A stretch of 64,000 nt of DNA. Source: Roseomonas sp. AR75 (GTDB taxonomy: Bacteria > Pseudomonadota > Alphaproteobacteria > Acetobacterales > Acetobacteraceae). Position numbers and translations under genes: made by a program. Under the pieces are notes generated by a model that saw only the letters and a program-made list of their open reading frames with translations, made no database searches and was not told where the DNA came from. Each line of letters opens with the position of its first letter. Within the stretch, counting starts at the first letter, position 1. Positions 8,567 to 16,649 of the stretch are shown here, in pieces. The stretch lies in NCBI RefSeq assembly GCF_005222815.1, contig NZ_STGB01000005.1, positions 248,001-312,000 on the forward strand. Reading direction: 5' to 3'.

Positions 8567-9789
8567 CGTGCGCTCTCCGCCGCCAGCGCGGCCGCGACCA
8601 GGTCCCAGGCCTCGTCGCCGAGGCGGGTCAGGCCGGCGACATCGGCGGGGATGTCCACCTCGGCGCGGATCGGCGCCGGCACGCGCAGGCGCAGCGCGTC
8701 GAGCTCCGCGCGCAGTGGTTCCGCCACGGCGCGGTCGTCCAGCGCGTCGAGGAAGGCGCGGCGCAGCGGCTCCAGCGTGTCGGCGGCAAGCCGCGCGGGC
8801 GGGCGGGTGCGCAGCCGGATCTTCTCGATCCAGAGCCGCCCGCCCGCCTCGATGGCGGCGCCGGCGCAATGCGCGCAGAGTTCCTCGATGCGGTCGGGCA
8901 GCGCGGCGTGCAGCGCGGTCTCGCCGGTCAGCGTCACGCGCGCCAGCAGCGGGCGCTGCTCCGCCTCGTCCAGCGCACCGCGCATGGCGGTCGCGAGCCG
9001 GTCGAGCAGATCGGTGTCGTCCGCCCCGGTCGCATCCACCTCGAGCGCCGCCCAGCGCAGCACGTCGAGCCCGCGATGCTCGACGGTGGCAATGCGGCCG
9101 TCCTCCACCGTCACCAGCGTGCAGCCCTTGCTGCCCGTCTCCTTGGCGTGCCGGCCCTGGATGTTGCCGGGGAACACGATCCAGGGGCGTTCATGCAGCA
9201 CGCGGCGCTGGTGGATGTGGCCCAGCGCCCAGTACTCGTAGCCCTTCTCGCGCAGGCGCAGCGGGTTGCAGGGCGCGTAGGTGGCGTGCTCGCCCGAGGC
9301 GTCATCGGCGGAGGAATGCAGCACGCCGATGTTGAGCAGGCCCGGGACCGAATCGGGATAGGCGGCGGACAGGTCCTCCGGCACTTCGCGTTGAGGAAAG
9401 GACTGGCCGTGCAGCGCCACGCCGAGGTCGCGCCGCAGAACGCTTTCCGGCCGGCGTGCGGAGAATTCGTGCACGTTGTCCGGCAGCTTCAGCCGCCGCG
9501 TGATCTGCGAATGGGCGTCGTGGTTGCCGCGCAGCAGGAAGCAGGGCCGGCCGAGCCGCTGCATTTGCGCGGTGAAGAACAATCCGGTGGAGAAATCCTT
9601 CCAGTCGCCGTCATAGAGGTCGCCCGCGATGACGAGGAAGGCGACATCCTCCTCGATGGCCAGGTCCACCAGCGCGGCGAAGGCCTGGCGGGTGCAGTCG
9701 CGCAGCTCCGCCGGCAACGGCTCGGCACGCGCCTGCAGCCCGGCCATCGGGCTGTCCAGATGGATGTCGGCCGCATGCAGGAACTTCAT
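8563..9789 (-). CDS. yhaO: YhaO/SbcD-like metallophosphoesterase (DNA repair exonuclease family)
   Basis: A 408-residue protein begins with the calcineurin-like metal-binding motifs in order: ADIHLDSP (residues ~7-14), AGDLYDGDW (~55-63), LRGNHDAHS (~90) and GHIHQRR (~190). These are the Mre11/SbcD metal ligands, so nuclease chemistry is intact. The C-terminal ~150 residues form the capping region typical of YhaO. The 4-base ATGA overlap with the ATPase gene shows translational coupling, as in yhaO-yhaN pairs elsewhere. The likely role is processing of DNA ends or aberrant structures, known by family and not shown here. Confidence 0.88.
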   Translation of the reverse strand: MKFLHAADIHLDSPMAGLQARAEPLPAELRDCTRQAFAALVDLAIEEDVAFLVIAGDLYDGDWKDFSTGLFFTAQMQRLGRPCFLLRGNHDAHSQITRRLKLPDNVHEFSARRPESVLRRDLGVALHGQSFPQREVPEDLSAAYPDSVPGLLNIGVLHSSADDASGEHATYAPCNPLRLREKGYEYWALGHIHQRRVLHERPWIVFPGNIQGRHAKETGSKGCTLVTVEDGRIATVEHRGLDVLRWAALEVDATGADDTDLLDRLATAMRGALDEAEQRPLLARVTLTGETALHAALPDRIEELCAHCAGAAIEAGGRLWIEKIRLRTRPPARLAADTLEPLRRAFLDALDDRAVAEPLRAELDALRLRVPAPIRAEVDIPADVAGLTRLGDEAWDLVAAALAAESAR

Positions 9790-9834
9790 GCGCGCCAGGA
9801 TAAGGCCCGCGCGAGTCGCCGCAAATGCCGCGCG

Positions 9835-11685
9835 CTATTTCTCCAGCACGTAGCTGCCGGGTGCATCCATCAGCGCCGGATGCGCCGCGCTGCCCATCGG
9901 CGGCGGCTTCACGCGCTTGCCGCCCTGCGCGGCGAGCCAGGGCACCCAATCCTCCCACCAGGAGCCCGGCTTGCGCTCCGCGCCCTGTTTCCAGGCCTCC
10001 GCGCTGACCGAAGGCGGGCCATCGGGTGCCACGAAGAAGAACCCCTTGCCGCCGGGCGGATTGATGATGCCGGCGATATGGCCGGAATTGGCCAGCACGT
10101 AGCGGACGGGGCCGCCGACCAGCCGCGTCACCTGCCAGGCGGCGTCCCAGGGCACGATGTGGTCGCGCTCCGCCCCCACGGCATAGACGGGGATCGCGAT
10201 GGCCTTCAGGTGCAGCGTCGCGCCGGCCAGCTCGACGCCGCCGGGCTGCACCAGGCGGTTCTCCAGGTAGGTGTTGCGCAGGTAGAAGGAGTGCGCCGCG
10301 CGCGTCATGCGCGTGCCGTCGGCGTTCCAGGTCAGCAGGTCGAAGGCCGCGGGGCGCTCGCCCATCAGGTAGTTGTTCACCACATTCGACCAGATCAGGT
10401 CGTTGGCGCGCAGCAGGTTGAACATGTTCGCCATCTCGCGGGCGTCGAGATAGCCGCGCGCCATCATCTGGCGCTCGATCAGCTCGACTTCCGGCTCGCC
10501 CATGAACACCGCCGTGTCGCCGACGCGGGAGAAATCCTGCAGCGAGACGATGAAGGTGGCGGCGTTGAAGCGCGCATCGTCCTGCTGCGCCAGCCACGCC
10601 AGCGCCATCGCCAGCAGCGTGCCGCCGATGCAGTAGCCCATCACGTTGAGCGTCTTGGACCCCGTGATCTCCCGCACCGCGTCGCTGGTCTCCAGCACGC
10701 CGAGGCGGAGGTAGTCCTCGAAGCCCAGCCCCTCCATCGTCGCATCCGGATTCTTCCAGGACACGACGAAGACGGTGAAGCCCTGCGCCACTAGGTGCCG
10801 AATCAGGCTGTTCTTCGGCTGCAGGTCCAGGATGTAGAACTTGTTGATCCAGGGCGGCAGGATCAGCAGCGGGCGCTGATGCACCTGCGGCGTGGCGGGC
10901 TCGTACTGGATCAGCTCGCAGAGTGCGTTGCGCAGCACCACCTTGCCCGGCGTCATCGCCAGGTTCCGCCCCGGCGCGAAGGCGGTCTCGTCGGCCATGG
11001 AGAGGCGCCCGGCGGCCAGATCCTCCATCAGGTTGCGCGCGCCCTGCGCCAGGCTTGCGCCGCCCGTCTCCACGGCGCGCTGGATCGCTGCGGGGTTGGC
11101 GGCGAAGAGCAGCGCCGGGCTCACCGCATCGGTGAACTGGCGCAGATGGAACATCAGGCGCTGGCGCTGCCGCGGTTCCATCGCCTCCTCCTCCGCATGC
11201 TTCATCAGCCAGTCGGAAGCGAGCAGATAGGCGTCGCGCAGCATGCGGAAGGCCGGGTTTGCCTGCCAGGCCGCCGCGGCAAAGCGCTTGTCTGCGGATG
11301 CGGCCTGCTGGGCGCCGTCCTCGCCGAAGAGCACGCGGCGGGCCGTGCCGGTCCAGGCCTCGGCCGCGGCGCGCCAGAGGTCGGCCTGCAGCGCCGCGGT
11401 GGCGGCCAGCGCGCGATGCGGGTTGCCGGCGCTGCGCAGCCCGATGGTGCGCAGCGCCCAGGCCACCTCCGCCCAGTCCACGGGAATGATCCGGCGGAAC
11501 GGGTTGGCGTTCCACATCTGGTCGAGACCGCGCAGCACGGGATTGGCCGCGATGGTGTCTGCCAGGCGCAGCGGATCGGCGAAGGCGCCGGCCCAGTTCC
11601 CGGGCGAGGCCGTGCCCGCCGGCCCCATCGGCCAGAAAGGCGGCGGCGCGGCGGAGCGCCCGCCCGGGGCGTCGTTGTCGTTCAT
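9835..11685 (-). CDS. phaC: Class I polyhydroxyalkanoate synthase
   Basis: The start at 11685 has GGAGG about 7 bases upstream and gives 616 residues, slightly long for class I PhaC (~560-600). Residues ~20-270 form the N-terminal region (PhaC_N). The alpha/beta-hydrolase core holds the lipase-like box GYCIGG with nucleophile Cys352, the aspartate in AERDHIVPW and the histidine in ANSGHIAGI, a full Cys-Asp-His triad. FVVSWKNPD and NKFYILDLQPKNS are further PhaC hallmarks. It polymerises 3-hydroxyacyl-CoA into storage granules in the cytoplasm. No phasin, phaA or phaB neighbour is present; yhaO follows 45 bases downstream. Confidence 0.95.
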   Translation of the reverse strand: MNDNDAPGGRSAAPPPFWPMGPAGTASPGNWAGAFADPLRLADTIAANPVLRGLDQMWNANPFRRIIPVDWAEVAWALRTIGLRSAGNPHRALAATAALQADLWRAAAEAWTGTARRVLFGEDGAQQAASADKRFAAAAWQANPAFRMLRDAYLLASDWLMKHAEEEAMEPRQRQRLMFHLRQFTDAVSPALLFAANPAAIQRAVETGGASLAQGARNLMEDLAAGRLSMADETAFAPGRNLAMTPGKVVLRNALCELIQYEPATPQVHQRPLLILPPWINKFYILDLQPKNSLIRHLVAQGFTVFVVSWKNPDATMEGLGFEDYLRLGVLETSDAVREITGSKTLNVMGYCIGGTLLAMALAWLAQQDDARFNAATFIVSLQDFSRVGDTAVFMGEPEVELIERQMMARGYLDAREMANMFNLLRANDLIWSNVVNNYLMGERPAAFDLLTWNADGTRMTRAAHSFYLRNTYLENRLVQPGGVELAGATLHLKAIAIPVYAVGAERDHIVPWDAAWQVTRLVGGPVRYVLANSGHIAGIINPPGGKGFFFVAPDGPPSVSAEAWKQGAERKPGSWWEDWVPWLAAQGGKRVKPPPMGSAAHPALMDAPGSYVLEK

Positions 11686-11809
11686 GGCCGTCCTCCCGCG
11701 CCGCGCGCGCGCGGCCGTGCCAGCATGCCACAGGCGAAGCCCTGCGCGGCAACAACGCAATGCGGCGCCGGCGGCTTCCGTCCGCCGGCGAAGCGGTCTA
11801 GCTGGCGGC

Positions 11810-12421
11810 ATGACCCGCGCCGATGCGCGCGCCTGGGTGCGGCTGCCCTCCGGCAGGCGACTCGACCTGCTGGCGCCGACGCCCTTCGACTGGACCGATG
11901 CCGACCTCGCCACTGGCCTGTCGCGCACCTTCCGCTGGGGCGGGCATTCCGTGTGGCCGGCGCCGCTGTCCGTCGCGCAGCATTCGCTGGCGGTGCTGGC
12001 GCTGCGCCGCGCCGCGAAGCCCGCCGTCGGCCGCGCCGCGCTGCGCCGCGAATTGCTGCACGACGCGGAGGAAGGGCTGACCAATTTCGACTGCATCTCC
12101 CCGCTGAAACCCTTCCTGGGAGAGGGATTCCGGCAGTTGCAGGACCGGCTCGCCAGCGTCATCGCCACACGCTACGCGCTGCCGCCCTGGGAGGAGGAGG
12201 AGCGGCGGCTGCACAAGAAGCTCGACATCGCCATCGCGGCGGCCGAGGCGGTGCATGTCGCGGGCTGGTCGCCGACGGAGGTGCGCGCCACGCTCGGGAT
12301 CAGGGCGGCCGTGATGCAGGCAGACCCGCTGGCAGCCGAGTTCGGCGGCACGCCCTGGGAGCCCTGGCCGCCGGAACTCGCGGCCTCGCGCTTCCTCGCC
12401 GCCCTCGCGCGGCTGGCCTGA
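11810..12421 (+). CDS. HD-domain phosphohydrolase (YfbR-like)
   Basis: A 203-residue protein has the HD signature spread as in YfbR-type hydrolases: WGGHS, AQHSLAVLAL (first His) and LLHDAEEGLTNFDCISPLK (His-Asp pair). A later Asp/Glu lies in AIAAAEAVH. Such enzymes are metal-dependent and act on nucleotides such as 5'-dNMPs. The gene is divergent from phaC with a 124-base shared upstream region and starts a plus-strand cluster. Substrate is not deducible from sequence. Confidence 0.75.
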   Translation: MTRADARAWVRLPSGRRLDLLAPTPFDWTDADLATGLSRTFRWGGHSVWPAPLSVAQHSLAVLALRRAAKPAVGRAALRRELLHDAEEGLTNFDCISPLKPFLGEGFRQLQDRLASVIATRYALPPWEEEERRLHKKLDIAIAAAEAVHVAGWSPTEVRATLGIRAAVMQADPLAAEFGGTPWEPWPPELAASRFLAALARLA

Positions 12422-12448
12422 GGCGCCGCCAAGGTCTAGAGAAGCGGC

Positions 12449-12949
12449 ATGGCAGCCGGCGAGCCCTTCTGGCGGACGAAAACGCTTGGCGAGATGACGC
12501 GCGCCGAGTGGGAAAGCCTGTGCGACGGCTGCGGCCGCTGCTGCCTGCACAAGCTGCGCGACGAGGAGACGGGCGAGCTCGGCTGGACCAACGTCGCATG
12601 CCGCTTGCTCGATGGCGCGACCGCGCGCTGCTCGGACTACGCGAACCGCCGCGCGCGCGTGCCGGACTGCGTGAAGCTCACGCCCAAGAAACTCGCCGGG
12701 ATCGACTGGCTGCCGCCCACCTGCGCCTATCGCCTGCTGGCCGAGGGGCAGGACCTGCCCTGGTGGCACCCGCTGGTCTCCGGCACGCCGGCGACGGTGG
12801 TGGAGGCCGGAGTCAGCGTGGCCGGCAAGACGATCCGCGAACGCGAGGCCGGCGCGCTGGAAGACCATCTGGTCGCCTGGCCCGGGCGCACGCCACGCGC
12901 CGCGCGGCCCCGCACCACGAAACCCGAAGGAAGGACCCCGACGCCATGA
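12449..12949 (+). CDS. YcgN-family cysteine cluster protein
   Basis: This 166-residue protein has the CDGCGRCCLHK cysteine cluster at residues ~26-36 and further cysteines in NVACRLLD, ARCSDY, VPDCVKL and PPTCAYRL, the pattern of the YcgN/UPF0260 family (~150 residues). The clustered cysteines suggest binding of an iron-sulfur cluster or zinc; the biochemical role of the family is unknown. The basic Pro/Arg-rich tail of ~25 residues is longer than usual. Its stop overlaps the next ATG (ATGA), so it is coupled to the aldolase gene. Confidence 0.85.
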   Translation: MAAGEPFWRTKTLGEMTRAEWESLCDGCGRCCLHKLRDEETGELGWTNVACRLLDGATARCSDYANRRARVPDCVKLTPKKLAGIDWLPPTCAYRLLAEGQDLPWWHPLVSGTPATVVEAGVSVAGKTIREREAGALEDHLVAWPGRTPRAARPRTTKPEGRTPTP

Positions 12950-13884
12950 AGGATGCGCTGTTCGGCGGCGTGAATGCCGCCGCGCTCACGGCGATGAAGC
13001 CCGATCTCTCGCCGGACCTCGACCGCTACGCCGACCATTGCAAGTGGCTGCTGGCGAATGGCTGCAACGGCCTCGGCATCCTCGGCACGACGGGCGAGGC
13101 GAACAGCTTCGGCTTCGACGAGCGCAAGCAGATCCTGGAGGGCATCCTGGCGCGCGGCGTGCCCGTGGCGAAGCTGATGCCCGGCACCGGCTGCGCCAGC
13201 CTGACCGACACGGTGGAGCTGACGAAGCACGCCAAGGCGCTGGGCTGCCGCGGCGCGCTGCTGCTGCCGCCCTTCTACTACAAGGGACCGAGCGACGACG
13301 GCCTGTTCGCCTATTTCTCCGAGGTGGTGAACCGCGTCGGCGGCGGCATCGCGCTCTATCTCTATCACTTCCCGCAGCAATCCGCGGTGCCGTTCAGCCT
13401 GGCGCTGATCGAGCGGCTGCTGAAGGCCTTCCCCGGCGCGATCAAGGGCGTGAAGGACAGCTCGGGCGACTACGCGAATTCCAAGGCGATGGTGGATGCC
13501 TTCGCCAAGGACGGGTTCGAGGTGTACGCGGGCGCGGACAACCTGCTGCAGCAATTGCTGGGCGACGGCGCGGCGGGCTGCATCACGGCCGCCGGCAACG
13601 TCAATGCGCGCTTCGGCCAGATCGTCTACCAGAAGCGCACGGGACCGGAGGCCGATGCGGCGCAGGCCGTGCTGAACGCCAGCCGCAAGGCCGCGACCGC
13701 GGTCGCGCTGATCCCCGGCCTGCGCGAGATCATCGCGCGCAGCACCGGCCATGACGGCTGGCGCACCATCCGCCCGCCGCATCTGCCGCTGACGGCCGCC
13801 GAAGGCCAGAAGGCGTGGGACGCGATGCAGGCGGCCGGCGTGCTGCCGCTGCCTGGCCTCGGCATGAAGGCCGCGGCAGAGTGA
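12946..13884 (+). CDS. DapA-family (dihydrodipicolinate synthase-like) aldolase
   Basis: A 312-residue TIM-barrel protein has the family features: LGTTGEANSF near residue 45 (pyruvate-carboxylate binding), tyrosine in YLYHFPQQS and the Schiff-base lysine Lys170 in IKGVKDSSGDY. The N-acetylneuraminate lyase/DapA family condenses or cleaves pyruvate and an aldehyde. True DapA usually carries YNVP at the tyrosine motif; YHFP here and coupling to a cupin and to YcgN suggest a catabolic aldolase, such as a keto-deoxy sugar acid aldolase, more than lysine synthesis. The start is fixed by the ATGA overlap. Confidence 0.82.
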   Translation: MKDALFGGVNAAALTAMKPDLSPDLDRYADHCKWLLANGCNGLGILGTTGEANSFGFDERKQILEGILARGVPVAKLMPGTGCASLTDTVELTKHAKALGCRGALLLPPFYYKGPSDDGLFAYFSEVVNRVGGGIALYLYHFPQQSAVPFSLALIERLLKAFPGAIKGVKDSSGDYANSKAMVDAFAKDGFEVYAGADNLLQQLLGDGAAGCITAAGNVNARFGQIVYQKRTGPEADAAQAVLNASRKAATAVALIPGLREIIARSTGHDGWRTIRPPHLPLTAAEGQKAWDAMQAAGVLPLPGLGMKAAAE

Positions 13885-14195
13885 GCGAGCCCCTGCGCTG
13901 CCGGGCGCCCGCCATCGCAACGGTGCAGGTGGACGACGACAAGGTCCGCGTCACGCGCTGGGATTTCGCGCCCGGCGCGGAGACCGGCTGGCACCGCCAC
14001 GGCATGGCCTATGTCGTCGTGCCGGTGACGGACGGCACGCTGCACCTGGAGTTGCCTGGCGGCGCCACGCAGAGCGCGGCGCTGAAGGCCGGCGTCTCCT
14101 ACGCACGCCCCTTCGGCGTGGAGCACAACGTGGTGAATGGCGGCAGCGCGCCGCTCAGCTTCGTCGAGATCGAGATGAAGGCCTTCAGCGGCTGA
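13881..14195 (+). CDS. Cupin-domain protein
   Basis: Starting at GTG 13881, which overlaps the aldolase stop (GTGA), the protein has 104 residues and one cupin barrel. The first metal motif is GAETGWHRHGMAYVVV (two His and Glu positions) and the second is near PFGVEHNVVNGG. Small single-domain cupins of this sort may bind a metal and act on small ligands; no specific function is assigned. It ends 11 bases inside the convergent 3' end of the EamA transporter gene. Confidence 0.75.
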   Translation: MSEPLRCRAPAIATVQVDDDKVRVTRWDFAPGAETGWHRHGMAYVVVPVTDGTLHLELPGGATQSAALKAGVSYARPFGVEHNVVNGGSAPLSFVEIEMKAFSG

Positions 14196-15078
14196 CGGAA
14201 CGCGGCTTCGGCGCCAGCGTCACCAGCGCCAGGCCGGCGAAGATCAGCAGCGCCGCCGGGATCGTCAGCGGTCCCGGCACCTCGGCGAACAGCAGGAAGC
14301 CCCAGCCCAGCCCCGCCAGCGTGATGACATAGGCGGTCTGGCTGGTGAACACGCCGCCCGCATGCACCAGCAGGTGGAAGTAGAGCAGGTAGGCGAGGCC
14401 GGTCAGCACGCCCTGCATCAGCAGCAGCGCCGCCAGCCCGGGCGTCGGCGGCAGGCCGAGATGGCCGAGCGGCCAGGCCAGCAGCGCCGCACCCATCGCC
14501 GCGCAGACCACCGTGCCGCCCGCCTGCGCCAAGGGCGGCGTGCCGCGCGTCGCGAGCTTCACCGAAAGCAGGTTGGCGACGGCGTAGCAGACCGGGGTCA
14601 GCAGCATCACTGCCGCCCAGGGCAGCATCGACGCGTCGGGCAGCGCGGCGCCCGGCGCCATCGCCAGCGCGACGCCGCACAGCCCGACCAGCGCGCCGAG
14701 CCAGCGCCACGCGCCCGCGCGCTCCACGCCGGCCAGCGCGAAGAGCACCACCGTCAGCAGGCCCGACAGCGGCACCATCAGTGCAAAAAGCCCCGCCGGC
14801 GCGCGCTGCAGCCCGGTGAAGGCGAAGAGATGCGCAAGGGCGAGCCCCACCACGCCGCCACCGGCATATTGCAGCAGATGCGCGCGGTCGACGGGCGGCA
14901 CCTGCCCGCGCGCGAGCCCGACGAGGATCAGCACGCAGGCTGCGACCGCCGCGCTGATCGCGGCGACACCGAGCGGCCTCATGCCCGCCTGCATGAGCAG
15001 CTTCGCCAGCGCCGGCGTCAGCGCCCAGATCGCGCCGACGGTCAGCATCGCGAAGACATGAAGCAGCAGCCGGGGCAT
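14185..15078 (-). CDS. EamA/DMT family transporter
   Basis: The ATG at 15078 gives 297 residues with about ten hydrophobic segments and the two-fold repeat of EamA proteins; helix-rich blocks include LLHVFAMLTVGAIWAL at the N-terminus and PAALLIFAGLALVTLAP at the end. Family members sit in the inner membrane and export or import small metabolites such as amino acids or nucleotide derivatives. The open frame continues upstream, but that part is antisense to the metallopeptidase gene. The last 11 bases overlap the cupin gene tail to tail. Confidence 0.85.
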   Translation of the reverse strand: MPRLLLHVFAMLTVGAIWALTPALAKLLMQAGMRPLGVAAISAAVAACVLILVGLARGQVPPVDRAHLLQYAGGGVVGLALAHLFAFTGLQRAPAGLFALMVPLSGLLTVVLFALAGVERAGAWRWLGALVGLCGVALAMAPGAALPDASMLPWAAVMLLTPVCYAVANLLSVKLATRGTPPLAQAGGTVVCAAMGAALLAWPLGHLGLPPTPGLAALLLMQGVLTGLAYLLYFHLLVHAGGVFTSQTAYVITLAGLGWGFLLFAEVPGPLTIPAALLIFAGLALVTLAPKPRSVSR

Positions 15079-15153
15079 CGCCGCACTCGCGGCGAGCGCC
15101 GCCGCGCTGTCAAGCCGTTGCGGAGCGTGGCCGCTCCGCGGCATCCTGCGGCC

Positions 15154-15879
15154 ATGCCGCTTCCCGAGTCGGAGATCGTCACCCTGCCACCGGCGCGCGG
15201 CGCATTCGCGCCTGCGTCGGAGATCCCGGTCCGGTGGCGGCCCTCGACGCGCGCGCGCCGCGTCTCGATGCGCATCTGCCCGCGCGAAGGCGCCGTGGTC
15301 GTCACGCTGCCGCCGCGCAGCGGTCGCCGCGCCGGCCTTGCGCTGATCCGCGAGCACGAGGCGTGGGTGCTGGACCGGCTCGCGGCGCTGACGCCGATGA
15401 TCGAGTTCGCGCCGGGCGCCGCCTTCCTGCTCGGCGGCGAGCCGCATGTGATCCGCCACGAACCGCGGGCGCGCGGCGGCGCCTTCCTCGATGGGCAGCA
15501 CCTCGTCGTCGCCGGCGCGCGGGAGTTCCTGCGGCGCCGCGCCACGGACTTCCTGCGCGCGGAAGCGAAGCGGCGCATCACGGTGCTGGCCGCGCCGCAT
15601 GCCGGAATGCTGGGCGTCAAGCCGCGGACGATCCGCGTGAAGGACACGCGCAGCCGCTGGGGGAGCTGCGCGCCGGACGGAACGCTCGCCTTCTCCTGGC
15701 GGCTGGTCATGGCGCCGGAATGGGTGACGGACTACGTCGTCGCGCATGAGATCGCGCATCTGCGTGAGCTGAACCACTCCGCGCGCTTCTGGGCGCTGGT
15801 CGCGCAGCTCACGCCGCACCGCGACGCGGCCGTGGAGTGGCTGCGGCTGGAAGGGCCGGCGCTCTTGCGCGTGGGATAG
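15154..15879 (+). CDS. YgjP-like (DUF45) zinc metallopeptidase
   Basis: A 241-residue protein carries the M48-like zinc motif VAHEIAHLRELNHSARFW near the C-terminus (HExxH followed by a downstream histidine). Upstream is the conserved RSRWGSC block that is typical of YgjP/WLM proteins. There is no signal peptide, so it is cytoplasmic. The family is often called a metal-dependent hydrolase of unknown substrate. The gene is divergent from the transporter with a 75-base gap and is followed 22 bases later by a small membrane protein. Confidence 0.85.
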   Translation: MPLPESEIVTLPPARGAFAPASEIPVRWRPSTRARRVSMRICPREGAVVVTLPPRSGRRAGLALIREHEAWVLDRLAALTPMIEFAPGAAFLLGGEPHVIRHEPRARGGAFLDGQHLVVAGAREFLRRRATDFLRAEAKRRITVLAAPHAGMLGVKPRTIRVKDTRSRWGSCAPDGTLAFSWRLVMAPEWVTDYVVAHEIAHLRELNHSARFWALVAQLTPHRDAAVEWLRLEGPALLRVG

Positions 15880-15901
15880 CGCGCAACCACCTGCCCCCAC
15901 C

Positions 15902-16297
15902 ATGCCCGATCGTCGCGCCACCGTAGCGGACACATCCTCGCGCGCGCTGCGCCACGTCGTGCGCGGCTTCCTGGCGGTGTCGCTTGCCTGCGTGGCGGGA
16001 TTTGCCTGGCTGAGCGCGGCCACCGGCGACTGGGTCTGGTTCGCGCGCTCCGGCGCCGTCCTGACGGCGCTCGGCCTCGTTCTCGCCAGCCGGAAGATCC
16101 TGATCGCGCGCGCCGACCTCTTGGCGCTGCTGGCGGACATGGAGCGCGCCGACGGCACCGAGCGCACTGCCCGGCTCGAAAGCTTCAAGCGCCTCCAGCG
16201 CGACCTCGACCGCCAGGTGATGGAGAAGGCGGGGTTCGGGCTGCTGGTCGTGGGCACGCTGATCTGGGGCTTCGGCGACCTGATCGGGCGGCTCTAG
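15902..16297 (+). CDS. Hypothetical membrane protein
   Basis: This 131-residue protein has hydrophobic segments at residues ~21-42 (GFLAVSLACVAGFAWL), ~47-62 and ~112-128 (GFGLLVVGTLIWGFGDLI), and a charged central loop likely to form a short helix (MERADGTERTARLESFKRLQRDLDRQV). No family was recognised. The TAG stop is in the sequence GGCTCTAG, which also occurs at the end of the palindromic element beside xerD; the final residues may have been set by the same rearrangement that left the xerD fragment 21 bases further on. Confidence 0.6.
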   Translation: MPDRRATVADTSSRALRHVVRGFLAVSLACVAGFAWLSAATGDWVWFARSGAVLTALGLVLASRKILIARADLLALLADMERADGTERTARLESFKRLQRDLDRQVMEKAGFGLLVVGTLIWGFGDLIGRL

Positions 16298-16318
16298 CCC
16301 AGGCACCACCGGCTGCCA

Positions 16319-16437
16319 GCGGGTGATGCTCCACCGCCACCCGCCGCAGCCTTTCGTCCAGCACCTTCCTGTCGATCTGCGTCGTCGCGATGTCGGCATG
16401 GCCGAGCAGGCTCCGCAGGCTGCGACGATCCGCGCCG
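16319..16437 (-). pseudogene. Remnant of the 3' end of xerD (catalytic tyrosine lost)
   Basis: These 119 bases match the last part of the intact xerD (19587-19705) at 111 positions with no gaps, in the same orientation. In the intact gene the codons read LLGHADIATTQIYTKVLDER; here the segment reads QIDRKVLDER, so the nucleophilic Tyr (TAC) has become Asp (GAC). The frame runs on upstream but bears no similarity to XerD beyond 16437, so only ~39 C-terminal codons remain. Without R-H-R and Tyr it cannot be a recombinase. It marks one end of a segment that carries two envelope-glycan genes. Confidence 0.85.
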
Positions 16438-16508
16438 TCTGCCTGGCCGCAGTTGATCGATTCGGGCCGCTGTCGCGAGAGCGTTGGCACGGCATCACCG
16501 CGCATCGG

Positions 16509-16649
16509 CGACATTCCAATAATTGGAGGAAAGTTTCTATTTCGTGACAAGTACAGCAAAATGTGATGGCTTGAAGCGTCAGGCTCCGACTAGGGTCAGT
16601 TCGCTCGTCTCGTATCGTAATTGAACAGCGAAAGCCCGTCGTTGCCACC
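16509..16649 (+). promoter_or_regulatory. AT-rich upstream region of the GT-C gene, with a GTGACAAGT element
   Basis: Bases 16298-16649 hold no complete gene: first the xerD remnant, then this A+T-richer tract. It contains GTGACAAGT at 16544-16552, embedded in a block (from GGAAAG at 16528 to GATGG at 16565-16569) that resembles the promoter block before the sugar transferase gene (60248-60290). A promoter for the two downstream glycan genes is the simplest reading. No strong -10 box is evident here. Confidence 0.45.

Noticed and set aside
5186..9241. 1351-residue open frame on the plus strand opposite yhaN/yhaO
   Set aside because: It is antisense to two genes with complete catalytic motifs. 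The product is Arg/Gln/Gly-rich with no domain pattern, as expected of the reverse strand of GC-rich coding DNA.
11243..11809. N-terminal extension of the HD-hydrolase gene
   Set aside because: It would lie antisense within phaC; the family begins at ATG 11810.
16185..16559. 124-residue minus-strand frame containing XerD-like residues
   Set aside because: Only ~39 codons resemble XerD and the nucleophilic Tyr is Asp; upstream and downstream parts are unrelated and partly antisense to the 131-aa membrane protein. Treated as a pseudogene fragment.
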